From Bacillus sp. FJAT-29814 (GTDB taxonomy: Bacteria; Bacillota; Bacilli; Bacillales; Cytobacillaceae), in contig NZ_LMTJ01000010.1 of assembly GCF_001510715.1 (NCBI RefSeq), positions 181,414-245,413 of the forward strand: a stretch of DNA of 64,000 nucleotides, given 5' to 3'. Position numbers and translations under genes: made by a program. The notes beneath the pieces were generated by a model. It saw nothing but the letters and a program-made list of their open reading frames with translations, did not search any database and had not been told where the DNA came from. The number at the start of each line of letters is the position of its first letter. The stretch's first letter is position 1. Positions 10,795 through 18,753 of this stretch are shown here, one piece after another.

Positions 10795-11374
10795 GATAGT
10801 ATTCTCATATTAAATAGCACAAGTATCCCGTAAAAAGTCACAGTGATACCTTAACCATAATTGTCATTTGGACATTATGAAGAAAGCTATTAATATTCAA
10901 ATATATCAAATTTGATCAGAGTCTATATAGCAAATAATTTACTTTTACCACTCTTATTGACCGTTTCACAAGTTGTGTGCATATGCACTGGTTGTAAAGT
11001 AACCAACTTATAAAATTTGAGCTTTTAACTCAATCAATAGGGCAACTAAGTTGCCAATCGGCATTTGACCCGGCTGTCCGTATGGCCTTAACTCCCTAGT
11101 GGAAGTGGTCAAAATTATCTGCTTGGAAAGACTCAGAACCAATAGATATATTAGCTTTCCAAAATAACGCTACTTTATAGTAGCAGTAACTGAATCAAAT
11201 AGCAACAATTTTTTTTTGGAAATAAACGGGGGATTTTTTCGGTACTTTTTACAGATAAAACTTTAAGGGCATCGGATGAAACTGTCCGTATCGTGACTCC
11301 CACTCAAAGACAAAACAAAATGAAAACTTTATAATTAATTTATAAACATCCTAGGAAATGAGCGTGGCAACATA
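10795..11374 (-). other. Long non-coding leader/intergenic region between polyamine operon and ung
   Basis: About 580 nt without a plausible gene. It contains several small inverted repeats, for example GGCAACTAAGTTGCC (11041-11055), TTGAG/CTCAA (about 11016-11033) and GTGCATATGCAC (10978-10989), plus a motif CTGTCCGTAT present twice (11074-11083 and 11282-11291), each time preceded by GGCAT and followed by ACTCCC. I could not match it to a riboswitch or T-box class from memory. Ung and the polyamine operon are divergent, so promoters for both must lie here. Confidence 0.5.
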
Positions 11375-12049
11375 ATGTCTATTTTAAAAAATGACTGGGC
11401 CCCTTTGCTGCAAGGGGAATTTCAGAAACCGTATTATCAGCATCTACGGGGAATTTTAAAAGAAGAATATCAATCTAAAGTGGTCTTTCCGGATCAATAT
11501 GACATTTTCAATGCTCTTCATCTTACCCCATATAACGAAACGAAAGTGATGATTATTGGACAAGATCCCTATCATGGCCCGGGGCAGGCACATGGATTGA
11601 GCTTTTCCGTTAAACCGGGCGTTGCAACTCCGCCATCTCTGCAAAATATTTATAAGGAACTGAAGGCTGATTTGGGCTGCTATATTCCTAACAACGGTTA
11701 CCTGGTGGAGTGGGCAAAGCAGGGAGTATTGCTGTTAAACACAGTATTAACTGTCCGGGCTGCGACCCCAAACTCGCATAAAGGACTCGGTTGGGAAATC
11801 TTCACCGACAAAGTGATTGAAACCTTGAATCTACGAGAGACGCCAGTTGTGTTTATCCTGTGGGGGAACTTTGCCCAGCAGAAACAGCAATTGATTACTT
11901 CATCCCGGCATTTCATTCTAAAATCGCCGCACCCTAGCCCGTTTTCAGCCAACAGAGGATTTTTTGGAAGCAGACCTTTCTCCCGGGCAAATGCCATCCT
12001 GAGGGAGATCGGGATGCAGGAAATTGATTGGCAGATACCGAATATATAG
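11375..12049 (+). CDS. ung: Uracil-DNA glycosylase, family 1
   Basis: 224 residues, the normal length for family-1 UDG. The water-activating motif [18 protein letters not shown] (about residues 64-81) and the DNA-intercalation loop [18 protein letters not shown] (about 187-204) are intact. It removes uracil from DNA as the first step of base excision repair. Monocistronic in appearance, transcribed divergently from the polyamine operon. GAGCGTGG is a modest ribosome binding site ahead of the ATG. Confidence 0.97.
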   Translation: MSILKNDWAPLLQGEFQKPYYQHLRGILKEEYQSKVVFPDQYDIFNALHLTPYNETKVMIIGQDPYHGPGQAHGLSFSVKPGVATPPSLQNIYKELKADLGCYIPNNGYLVEWAKQGVLLLNTVLTVRAATPNSHKGLGWEIFTDKVIETLNLRETPVVFILWGNFAQQKQQLITSSRHFILKSPHPSPFSANRGFFGSRPFSRANAILREIGMQEIDWQIPNI

Positions 12050-12200
12050 ATAGTATTTTTCAGGAATTTTACTTTTGCTGAACTCTTAGAGGACGGTTTC
12101 GGTTGGAAAATTGAGGGGAATGTCCTCAATCGGTGTTATTGGAGCATTAGAAGGCCGATTTTTGGTGCTTGTGCTACGCCAATAAGCTTTATAGGACCGA

Positions 12201-12232
12201 TCCTGGTATCAGTCCTTTTCTATTTGTCTAAA
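12201..12232 (+). terminator. Possible terminator downstream of ung
   Basis: Imperfect stem AGGACCGA / TCAGTCCT with a short loop followed by TTTTCTATTT. About 150 nt after the ung stop; the stem contains one mismatch. Confidence 0.45.
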
Positions 12233-12290
12233 CTGTTGTTAGACAAGGAAACTTTTACAATCTAAATTAATGAAAAAATGGGAGGAAATC

Positions 12291-12686
12291 ATGGGGAGAC
12301 TAATTCACTTTGAAATTCATGTAAGCGATATGGAGCGGGCAAAGAAATTTTACGGCGAGGTATTCGGGTGGTCGTTTCAAGACTGGAGTGAGTATGCTGG
12401 AATGCCTTATTTCGGGGCGGTGACTGGCGATGAAAATGAGCCGGGCATCAATGGGGCGTTGATGCAGCGCCAAAGTTCAGCGCCGGAACCCAACCAGGCT
12501 CTAAACGGATATGCTTGCACAATGGGTGTGGAAAATTACGATGTAACGGAAGCGAAAATTCTTGAGAACGGCGGCAAGGTGGCTATGCCTAAATATGCCC
12601 TGCCTGGGATGGCGTGGCAAGGATACTATATTGACCCCGAAGGAAATGTATTCGGCATTCATCAGCCTGATGCAAACGCGAAATAG
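12291..12686 (+). CDS. VOC-family (glyoxalase/bleomycin-resistance fold) protein
   Basis: 131 residues forming a vicinal-oxygen-chelate fold: GRLIHFEIHVSDMERAKKFYGEVFGW at the N-terminus and WQGYYIDPEGNVFGIHQ at the C-terminus, with metal-ligand-like His and Glu. Start at 12291 is fixed by GGGAGGAAATC directly before the ATG. Proteins of this branch are small dimeric enzymes or binding proteins of unknown substrate. The next gene starts 9 bp downstream, so the two are probably cotranscribed. Confidence 0.88.
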   Translation: MGRLIHFEIHVSDMERAKKFYGEVFGWSFQDWSEYAGMPYFGAVTGDENEPGINGALMQRQSSAPEPNQALNGYACTMGVENYDVTEAKILENGGKVAMPKYALPGMAWQGYYIDPEGNVFGIHQPDANAK

Positions 12687-12695
12687 GTGAGAAGC

Positions 12696-13067
12696 ATGAA
12701 TTCAGTAAACACGGCAGGCATGCTTGAAAATGTCCGCAAGATTTGTCTCGCACTGCCTGAAGCCGTTGAAATCATTGACGGCTTTGGCCACAAAACTTTT
12801 AAGGTCAACGGAAAATCCTTTGTTATTACAGGGGAAAACGAGAAGGGATTTAACTTGTCGTTCAAGTCGGACCGCGAAACCCAAGCATTATTGCTGCAGA
12901 AAGAGTATTTTTTCAAGACCCCGTATATAGGACAGCACGGATGGGTGTCGATTCAAAATCCGAATGGTGAAGTTTGGGATGAATTGGCCGACCTCATTCA
13001 AGAAGCCTACCTAAGGGCGGCGCCGAAGCGTTTGGTGCAGAAGTGGAAAGAATTACATACAAATTGA
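12696..13067 (+). CDS. MmcQ/YjbR-family protein
   Basis: About 123 residues of the MmcQ/YjbR (CyaY-like fold) family: LENVRKICLALPEAVEIIDGFGHKTF at the N-terminus and YIGQHGWVSIQNPNGEVWDELADLI in the C-terminal half. The family is named DNA-binding but its role is uncertain. ATG at 12696 has AGGTGAG 5 nt upstream; a GTG at 12687 is an alternative. It lies 9 bp after the VOC gene and ends at a terminator. Confidence 0.85.
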   Translation: MNSVNTAGMLENVRKICLALPEAVEIIDGFGHKTFKVNGKSFVITGENEKGFNLSFKSDRETQALLLQKEYFFKTPYIGQHGWVSIQNPNGEVWDELADLIQEAYLRAAPKRLVQKWKELHTN

Positions 13068-13095
13068 ATGGTAATATAATGGACGAGGGTGCCTT

Positions 13096-13120
13096 AAAAG
13101 AGGTTACCCTCTTTTGTTTT
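13096..13120 (+). terminator. Terminator after MmcQ/YjbR gene
   Basis: Stem AAAAGAGG / CCTCTTTT with a 4-nt loop followed by GTTTTGG; an enclosing GAGGGT/ACCCTC pairing is also possible. Confidence 0.75.
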
Positions 13121-13124
13121 GGTT

Positions 13125-13189
13125 GTCCGCCAATCCGGAATCTCATCTTGCGAAATTCCGTCATTCAGGAATTTTCCGTTTCACCGGAA
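13125..13189 (+). promoter_or_regulatory. Triple TTCCG-N6-CGGAA upstream activating sites of the CoA-transferase operon
   Basis: Three 16-bp inverted repeats with the pattern TTCCG-N6-CGGAA: 13125-13140 (GTCCG/CGGAA), 13156-13171 (TTCCG/AGGAA) and 13174-13189 (TTCCG/CGGAA). They lie 34-98 bp upstream of the sigma-54 -24 element. The same pattern occurs three times upstream of the GntP permease. Likely binding sites of the sigma-54 activator encoded at 17204-18637. Confidence 0.75.
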
Positions 13190-13220
13190 TGTTGTCCACA
13201 AGATTATCGTGCGATACCAG

Positions 13221-13237
13221 TTGGTACGATACTTGCA
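13221..13237 (+). promoter_or_regulatory. Sigma-54 promoter of the CoA-transferase operon
   Basis: TTGGTAC-GATAC-TTGCA: GG at 13223-13224 and GC at 13235-13236 with exactly 10 nt between them, the invariant -24/-12 geometry of SigL (sigma-54) promoters. About 40 nt before the scoA start. Confidence 0.88.
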
Positions 13238-13276
13238 AATACCTAGGTTAATAGAATCTTAGGAGGTGCAGGAAGC

Positions 13277-13933
13277 ATGAATAAACTGATGACAATGGAA
13301 GAGGTTCCTTCCATTCTAAATGATGGCATGACGATTATGGCAGGAGGGTTTATGGGAGTAGGAACCCCAGAAAAGCTAGTCTCGGCTATCCTTGAAGCAA
13401 AACTAAAAGATCTCACGCTTATCGCTAATGACACGGCCTTCGTAGAAACTGGCGTGGGGCCGCTCGTGGTAAACAGACGCCTAAAGAAAGTAATCACTTC
13501 CCATATAGGGACAAACCCGGAGACCGGCCGGCAGATGCTCTCCGGCGAACTGGAAGTGGAGCTCGTTCCGCAGGGGACGCTTGCTGAGCGAATTAGGGCA
13601 GGCGGTTCCGGACTTGGCGGGGTTCTGACACCAACGGGGGTAGGGACCGTTGTCGAGGAAGGCAAGGACAAGATTGTTGTCGATGGCCGCGAATACTTGC
13701 TGGAAAAACCGCTTCGCTGTGAAGTAGCGCTATTAAAAGCATTTAAAGCGGATAAAGCGGGAAATCTAGTCTACCATCGCTCGGCCCGAAACTTTAACCC
13801 GTTAATGGCGTTGGCCGCCGACACTGTCATTGTTCAGGTAGAGCACCTTGTGGAAATCGGCGAAATTGACCCGGATGAAGTCATGACACCGGGGATTTTA
13901 GTGGACAAAATTGTCGTTGCAGGAGGTTGTTAA
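13277..13933 (+). CDS. scoA: 3-oxoacid CoA-transferase subunit A
   Basis: 218 residues of the class I CoA-transferase alpha subunit. Diagnostic stretches are [13 protein letters not shown] near the N-terminus and [13 protein letters not shown] (about residues 115-127). With subunit B it moves CoA from succinyl-CoA (or acetyl-CoA) to acetoacetate, activating ketone bodies for thiolysis. AGGAGGTG precedes the ATG. Overlap of its stop with the ribosome binding site of subunit B shows coupling. Named scoA because the neighbours (GntP permease, 3-hydroxybutyrate dehydrogenase) match the Bacillus subtilis yxjC-scoA-scoB-yxjF set; butyrate:acetoacetate transferase is an alternative. Confidence 0.92.
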   Translation: MNKLMTMEEVPSILNDGMTIMAGGFMGVGTPEKLVSAILEAKLKDLTLIANDTAFVETGVGPLVVNRRLKKVITSHIGTNPETGRQMLSGELEVELVPQGTLAERIRAGGSGLGGVLTPTGVGTVVEEGKDKIVVDGREYLLEKPLRCEVALLKAFKADKAGNLVYHRSARNFNPLMALAADTVIVQVEHLVEIGEIDPDEVMTPGILVDKIVVAGGC

Positions 13934-13935
13934 AG

Positions 13936-14586
13936 ATGAAGGCCACTCTAATGAATCCAAAACAGATTATTGCTGCTCGTGTCGCAAAAGAATTGAAAGA
14001 CGGTGACGTGGTAAATCTGGGAATCGGTTTGCCTACCATGGTGCCAAACTACCTTCCGGAGGATGTAAGTGTCATCCTTCAATCGGAAAATGGCTACGTC
14101 GGACTTGGTCCAGTAGAAGGTGAAATTGACCCTGATATCGTAAATGCCGGGGGACAGCCTGCCGGAATTATTGAAGGCGGCGCCTTCTTTGACAGCTTGT
14201 TTTCGTTTGAACTGATTCGCGGCGGTCATGTCGATGTGACCGTTCTTGGCGGACTTGAAGTCGATGCACAAGGGAATCTGGCCAACTGGATGATTCCGGG
14301 TAAAATGGTGCCCGGTATGGGGGGCGCGATGGATTTGGTGACAGGGGCGAAGAAGGTGATTGTCGCCATGGAGCATACCGCAAAGAACGGTGCGTCGAAA
14401 ATCCTGAAGCAATGCAGGCTTCCGTTGACTGGAAAAGGGGTAGTCGATGTGATTATTACAGAGCTCGCGGTATTCAGGTTGACGGAGGAAGGATTAGTCC
14501 TAGATGAGCTCCAAGAGGGAGTTAGTCTGGAGACAGTCACAGAAAAAACAGAAGCCTCCTTTCGGGTAGGCGAGAATGTTATTTAA
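13936..14586 (+). CDS. scoB: 3-oxoacid CoA-transferase subunit B
   Basis: 216 residues of the class I CoA-transferase beta subunit. The catalytic glutamate is in LQSENGYVGLGP (about residue 50), and GLPTMVPNYLP precedes it. Start at ATG 13936, with AGGAGG inside the end of scoA 9 nt upstream; an in-frame TTG at 13927 is less likely. Forms the heteromeric enzyme with the preceding gene, and together they convert acetoacetate to acetoacetyl-CoA. Driven by the sigma-54 promoter upstream of scoA. Confidence 0.93.
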   Translation: MKATLMNPKQIIAARVAKELKDGDVVNLGIGLPTMVPNYLPEDVSVILQSENGYVGLGPVEGEIDPDIVNAGGQPAGIIEGGAFFDSLFSFELIRGGHVDVTVLGGLEVDAQGNLANWMIPGKMVPGMGGAMDLVTGAKKVIVAMEHTAKNGASKILKQCRLPLTGKGVVDVIITELAVFRLTEEGLVLDELQEGVSLETVTEKTEASFRVGENVI

Positions 14587-14593
14587 GAAATGG

Positions 14594-14650
14594 TTCCGCA
14601 AACCCGGAAAGTTCCGAATTTGCGGACCTATATCTTCCGGGTTTTCGGAA
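14594..14650 (+). promoter_or_regulatory. Triple TTCCG-N6-CGGAA upstream activating sites of the permease operon
   Basis: Three 16-bp inverted repeats: 14594-14609 (TTCCG/CGGAA), 14612-14627 (TTCCG/CGGAC) and 14635-14650 (TTCCG/CGGAA), all with 6-nt spacers, as upstream of scoA. They end 86 bp before the -24 GG, a typical enhancer distance for sigma-54 activators. Confidence 0.78.
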
Positions 14651-14734
14651 AATAGTTGAGCTTGTTTTCCTTATTAACAAATGTAGAAAAGTAGAAACCC
14701 CTTAAATCACAGTATTTCAAATTTTCTAAAATAT

Positions 14735-14751
14735 TTGGCACAATAGTTGCA
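14735..14751 (+). promoter_or_regulatory. Sigma-54 promoter of the GntP permease operon
   Basis: TTGGCAC-AATAG-TTGCA, a perfect match to the -24/-12 consensus, with GG (14737-14738) and GC (14749-14750) separated by 10 nt. About 95 nt before the permease start. Confidence 0.92.
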
Positions 14752-14786
14752 ATAAGAGATTAATGTAAAGATCAGCTTTATTATTT

Positions 14787-14802
14787 TTGAAAACGTTTAC
14801 TT
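14787..14802 (+). promoter_or_regulatory. Catabolite-responsive element (cre) downstream of the sigma-54 start site
   Basis: TTGAAAACGTTTACTT fits the CcpA consensus WTGNAANCGNWNNCWW at every position. It lies about 25-40 nt beyond the predicted transcription start, so bound CcpA would act as a roadblock and impose carbon catabolite repression. Confidence 0.75.
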
Positions 14803-14844
14803 TGGAAGCTGCTCTTTATAGATTTTAGTTCAAGGGGGATTTAT

Positions 14845-16284
14845 ATGGAATTATTGGTCATTTTATTGGCACTGGGGTTATTAATGTTTGTGGCGTACCG
14901 CGGTTATTCAGTTATTTTGTTTGCCCCAATCTGCGCCCTGTTGGCGGTGGTGTTAATAGCACCACACCACGTACTGCCATTTTTCTCAGGTGTGTTCATG
15001 GAAAAAATGGTCGGATTTATTAAATCTTATTTTGCCGTTTTCTTATTGGGAGCTATTTTTGGTAAGGTAGTTGAAATGTCGGGTATTGCTGAGTCGATAG
15101 CTAAAACGATTGTGGGTTGGCTTGGTGCGAAACGCGCGATTCTGACAATCGTCTTGCTTGGAGCCATCTTAACATACAGCGGCGTCAGCTTATTCGTTGC
15201 CGTGTTTGCCATATATCCATTTGCAGCTCAAATGTTTAAGCAGGCGGATATCCCGAAGCGGCTGATTCCGGGTACCATTGCGCTCGGTGCGTTTACTTTT
15301 ACGATGGATGCACTGCCGGGAACACCGCAAATACAGAACGTCATTCCGATTTCCTTTTTCAAGACCGATATTTACGCAGCCCCGATTCTTGGAATCATCG
15401 GCGCCATCGTTGTTCTATCAGCAGGCTTGTTTTATCTGGAAGCAAGAAGGAAGAAGGCTGAAAAAGCCGGTGAGGGCTATTACGGGTTTGGCACAGAAAC
15501 AGCGGCTGCTGTGGAAAAAGAAAAACCTGTTCATGATGAACCGGCCCTGCCTGACCTAACGACACAGCAATCATTAGCACGACAAATTCTTGCCTTTGTT
15601 CCGCTGGTTTTGGTCGGGGTCACAAATAAACTGTTTGTTACAAATATTCCAAAATGGTACCCGAACGGTTTTGATTTTGCCGCACTCGGCCTGGATGCTT
15701 ACAAAGTCGATGTTGCCGCCTCTGCCGCCATCTGGGCGATCATGATGGCGCTGATTGTCGGGATTGTGACATCGATTGCCTATGATTATAAACGAGTATT
15801 TAACGGCTTTAAAGAGGGAGTCAATACTGCGATTGGCGGGTCGCTGCTGGCTACGATGAATACTGGTGCTGAGTACGGATTCGGCGGCGTCATTGCCGCG
15901 CTGCCTGGATTTGCAAAAATCAGTGATGGAATCTCAACCACGTTCACCAATCCGCTAGTAAACGGCGCCGTTACAACGACGACACTTGCGGGGATGACAG
16001 GGTCTGCGTCCGGTGGGATGGGGATTGCCTTGGGGGCGATGGCTGATAAATATAACCAAGCGATTGCTGCCGCCAATATCCCGCCTGAAGTTATGCACCG
16101 CGTGGTAGCGATGGCATCCGGCGGTATGGACACCCTTCCGCACAACGGGGCGGTCATTACCTTGCTGGCGGTAACAGGATTGACCCATAAACAATCGTAC
16201 CGTGATATTTTTGCAATTACCGTTATTAAAACCTTGGCGGTATTTGTGATTATCGCACTTTATACATTCTTAGGAATCGTTTAA
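14845..16284 (+). CDS. GntP-family permease, probable 3-hydroxybutyrate or short-chain acid importer
   Basis: 479-residue membrane protein of the GntP/ArsB superfamily with about 12 hydrophobic segments. Family motifs are LGAIFGKVVEMSG, TMDALPGTPQIQN and ASGGMDTLPHNGAV. It resembles Bacillus subtilis YxjC, which is encoded beside scoAB and an SDR dehydrogenase. The context indicates uptake of 3-hydroxybutyrate or acetoacetate rather than gluconate. AAGGGGG lies before the ATG. It shares an operon with the dehydrogenase 19 bp downstream under the sigma-54 promoter and the cre site. Confidence 0.88.
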   Translation: MELLVILLALGLLMFVAYRGYSVILFAPICALLAVVLIAPHHVLPFFSGVFMEKMVGFIKSYFAVFLLGAIFGKVVEMSGIAESIAKTIVGWLGAKRAILTIVLLGAILTYSGVSLFVAVFAIYPFAAQMFKQADIPKRLIPGTIALGAFTFTMDALPGTPQIQNVIPISFFKTDIYAAPILGIIGAIVVLSAGLFYLEARRKKAEKAGEGYYGFGTETAAAVEKEKPVHDEPALPDLTTQQSLARQILAFVPLVLVGVTNKLFVTNIPKWYPNGFDFAALGLDAYKVDVAASAAIWAIMMALIVGIVTSIAYDYKRVFNGFKEGVNTAIGGSLLATMNTGAEYGFGGVIAALPGFAKISDGISTTFTNPLVNGAVTTTTLAGMTGSASGGMGIALGAMADKYNQAIAAANIPPEVMHRVVAMASGGMDTLPHNGAVITLLAVTGLTHKQSYRDIFAITVIKTLAVFVIIALYTFLGIV

Positions 16285-16303
16285 TAGATTAGGAGGCATA
16301 ACC

Positions 16304-17089
16304 ATGAGTAAAGTTTTAGCAGGAAAAACAGCCTTTGTAACAGGGTCGGCAAGCGGAATAGGATTGGAAATCGCCATGGCCTTTGCCTTGGAAGGGGCCA
16401 ATATTGTCATCTCCGATTTAAATGCCGAAAAAAGCGAACAAGTGGCGCTGGAGCTAAAAAGTCAGGGGTTTGAAGCAATCTCTGCCCCCTGCGATGTCAC
16501 CGATGAGGAGGCGTTTAAGAATAGCCTGGAATTGGCACGGGGCAAGTTCGGAACAATAGATATTTTAGTCAATAATGCCGGGTTGCAGTATGTCTCTCCA
16601 ATAGAGGAGTTCCCGACAGAAAAATTTGAACTGATGATTAAGGTCATGCTGACCGCCCCGTTCATTGGGATTAAGCAGGTATTCCCTTATATGAAGGATC
16701 AGGGTTTTGGCCGGGTCATTAATATGGCATCGATTAACGGCCTTGTCGGTTTTGCTGGTAAAGCGGCCTACAATAGCGCAAAGCACGGGGTAATCGGCTT
16801 GACAAAAGTAGCTGCGTTGGAGGGTGCGCCTCACGGGATTACGGTCAACGCCCTATGCCCGGGTTATGTAGACACTCCGTTAGTCCGCGGCCAGCTGGCA
16901 GACTTGGCCAAGACAAGAAATGTTAGTCTGGAAAGTGTCCTAGATGAGGTCATCTATCCACTTGTACCGCAAAAACGCTTGTTATCCGTGGCTGAAATCG
17001 CTGACTACGCTGTCTTTTTGGCAAGTGATAAAGGCAGAGGCATCACCGGTCAGGCAGTGGTTCTTGATGGCGGATACACGGCGCAATAA
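16304..17089 (+). CDS. 3-hydroxybutyrate dehydrogenase (SDR family)
   Basis: 261 residues of a classical SDR: cofactor motif TGSASGIG, structural NNAGLQYVSPIEEFP, catalytic YNSAKHG (Tyr and Lys present) and C-terminal GQAVVLDGGYTAQ. NNAGLQ followed by PIEEFP is typical of D-3-hydroxybutyrate dehydrogenases, which oxidise 3-hydroxybutyrate to acetoacetate with NAD. It follows the permease by 19 bp with TTAGGAGG as ribosome binding site and ends at a strong terminator. With scoAB it completes a catabolic route from 3-hydroxybutyrate to acetoacetyl-CoA. Confidence 0.93.
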   Translation: MSKVLAGKTAFVTGSASGIGLEIAMAFALEGANIVISDLNAEKSEQVALELKSQGFEAISAPCDVTDEEAFKNSLELARGKFGTIDILVNNAGLQYVSPIEEFPTEKFELMIKVMLTAPFIGIKQVFPYMKDQGFGRVINMASINGLVGFAGKAAYNSAKHGVIGLTKVAALEGAPHGITVNALCPGYVDTPLVRGQLADLAKTRNVSLESVLDEVIYPLVPQKRLLSVAEIADYAVFLASDKGRGITGQAVVLDGGYTAQ

Positions 17090-17106
17090 TCAAAAGTCTG
17101 TTAGAA

Positions 17107-17137
17107 AAAGAGAATCCGAGCTGGATTCTCTTTTTTG
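17107..17137 (+). terminator. Terminator after the 3-hydroxybutyrate dehydrogenase
   Basis: Stem AGAGAATCC / GGATTCTCT with GAGCT loop, followed by TTTTTT. Confidence 0.92.
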
Positions 17138-17203
17138 CAATATTCGCAGAATACCAGTATTTGCTATAATGTATATATTGAGCGAGGAACAAGGGGGATC
17201 CAC

Positions 17204-18637
17204 ATGATGCCTGCATTTGAGCGGGTGCCAAGCAGCTGGCACGAGCAAATTATTAATCTATTGGCCGAACGTGTGGTCATTGTCGATGAAAGCGGGATTA
17301 TTCTTTATATTAACGAGGGATATTGTGAGTTTATTGGTACAACAGTAGACGAGGCAATAGGTAGGCCGGTACAGGATGTGATTGAGAACTCGCGAATGCA
17401 TATTGTTGCCAAAACGGGGGAGAAGGAATTGGCATCCACCCAAAAAATTAATGGCAGTGAGATGATTGCCAACCGCTTTCCGATATTAGAGAACGGGAAG
17501 ACCGTTGGTGCCGTGGGAAATGTGATGTTCCGCAATCCAGAGGAATGGCGGATGTATAAAACAAAAATTCAAAACCTTGTCGAAGAGTTAAACTATTATC
17601 AGGCAAAGGCGCAGCGGGATTTGCAGAGTAAGTACGGCTTTGAGGACCTAATTGGCAGCAGTCCTGTTTTTCTGGCGGCAAAAACATTAGCAAAACGGGT
17701 GTCCGGGGGTGATTCATCGGTTTTGTTAATCGGGGAGTCAGGCACGGGGAAGGAATTGTTTGCTCATGCGATTCACCGCATTAGCCCTCGGGCTTCCGCT
17801 CCTTTTGTGGCGATTAACTGTTCGTCGATCCCTGAGCATCTGCTGGAATCCGAATTGTTTGGCTATGAGGATGGGGCATTTACCGGCGCGAAAAAAGGCG
17901 GAAAAAAAGGGCAGTTTGAATTAGCAAGCGGCGGGACGCTGTTTCTGGATGAAATCGGGGACATGCCCCTGTCGATGCAAAGCAAGCTATTACGGGTGCT
18001 GCAGGAGAAAGAAGTGGTCCGTGTCGGGGGGCATAAATCTGTTGCTGTCGATGTGAGGATCATCGCGGCCACTCACCGGAATTTGGAAAAAATGGTGGAA
18101 AAAGGGGAATTTCGGCAGGATTTATATTATCGTTTGAATGTCATCAAAATCGATATTCCTCCATTGAGGAGCAGAAAGGAAGATATCTCTGCGGTAGCAA
18201 AGCGGCTCCTAAAAAAATTGGAGGCGAGATTTTACCGCAACGGCCTTGAATTATCATCAGAAGTAACCGAAAGATTAATGCAGCATTCTTGGCCGGGCAA
18301 TATCCGGGAACTTGAGAATGTCTTGGAGCGGTCGATTAATGTGCTCGACGGCCAGACGGTCCGCTTAGCTCACCTACCGTTGTATTTACGTGACCTTGAT
18401 ATAAAGGGCAGGCGCCAGAGTGACGATCCTTCTAACCAAACGATTTATCCAACATATGGACCATTAACGGACCCCATGATGGTTAAACCGTTGAAGGACA
18501 CGGTGGCACAGGCTGAAAAACATGCAATCCAACATGCGTTGACAGTAGCGAACGGCAATAAGCAGGAAGCGGCCAAGCTACTAGAAATAGGGAAGACAAG
18601 CTTATACGATAAATGCAAGCTCTATGAAATAAAATGA
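17204..18637 (+). CDS. Sigma-54-dependent transcriptional activator (PAS-AAA+-Fis HTH)
   Basis: About 477 residues. An N-terminal PAS domain (about 15-115) is followed by a central AAA+ domain with Walker A GESGTGKE, the sigma-54 contact loop GAFTGA, and Walker [11 protein letters not shown]-terminal Fis-type helix-turn-helix ends the protein ([21 protein letters not shown]). Start at 17204 rests on AAGGGGG just upstream of ATGATG. It sits directly after the two sigma-54 operons, so it is the probable activator binding their TTCCG-N6-CGGAA sites. The PAS domain may sense a metabolite or CoA-linked signal. Confidence 0.94.
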   Translation: MMPAFERVPSSWHEQIINLLAERVVIVDESGIILYINEGYCEFIGTTVDEAIGRPVQDVIENSRMHIVAKTGEKELASTQKINGSEMIANRFPILENGKTVGAVGNVMFRNPEEWRMYKTKIQNLVEELNYYQAKAQRDLQSKYGFEDLIGSSPVFLAAKTLAKRVSGGDSSVLLIGESGTGKELFAHAIHRISPRASAPFVAINCSSIPEHLLESELFGYEDGAFTGAKKGGKKGQFELASGGTLFLDEIGDMPLSMQSKLLRVLQEKEVVRVGGHKSVAVDVRIIAATHRNLEKMVEKGEFRQDLYYRLNVIKIDIPPLRSRKEDISAVAKRLLKKLEARFYRNGLELSSEVTERLMQHSWPGNIRELENVLERSINVLDGQTVRLAHLPLYLRDLDIKGRRQSDDPSNQTIYPTYGPLTDPMMVKPLKDTVAQAEKHAIQHALTVANGNKQEAAKLLEIGKTSLYDKCKLYEIK

Positions 18638-18668
18638 GGCAAGGGATGATTCTCTTGCCTTATTTTCG
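18636..18668 (+). terminator. Terminator after the sigma-54 activator
   Basis: Stem AGGCAAG / CTTGCCT followed by TATTTTCGTTT; overlaps the stop codon region. Confidence 0.75.
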
Positions 18669-18753
18669 TTTATTGAGACAAAGATATCATATAGTAAATT
18701 AGTTATGAAAATATTATAATAGCTTTGACTTTTATCTACTTGGGGTGAACAGG

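Noticed and set aside
10795-11374. Known riboswitch classes (lysine, SAM-I, guanidine, c-di-GMP, purine, M-box, FMN) and T-box in the polyamine leader
   Set aside because: I compared their remembered conserved cores on both strands and found no convincing match; left as an unassigned structured leader.
13043-13246. 67-residue frame after the MmcQ/YjbR gene
   Set aside because: It runs through the terminator, the activator sites and the sigma-54 promoter, which explain the sequence better.
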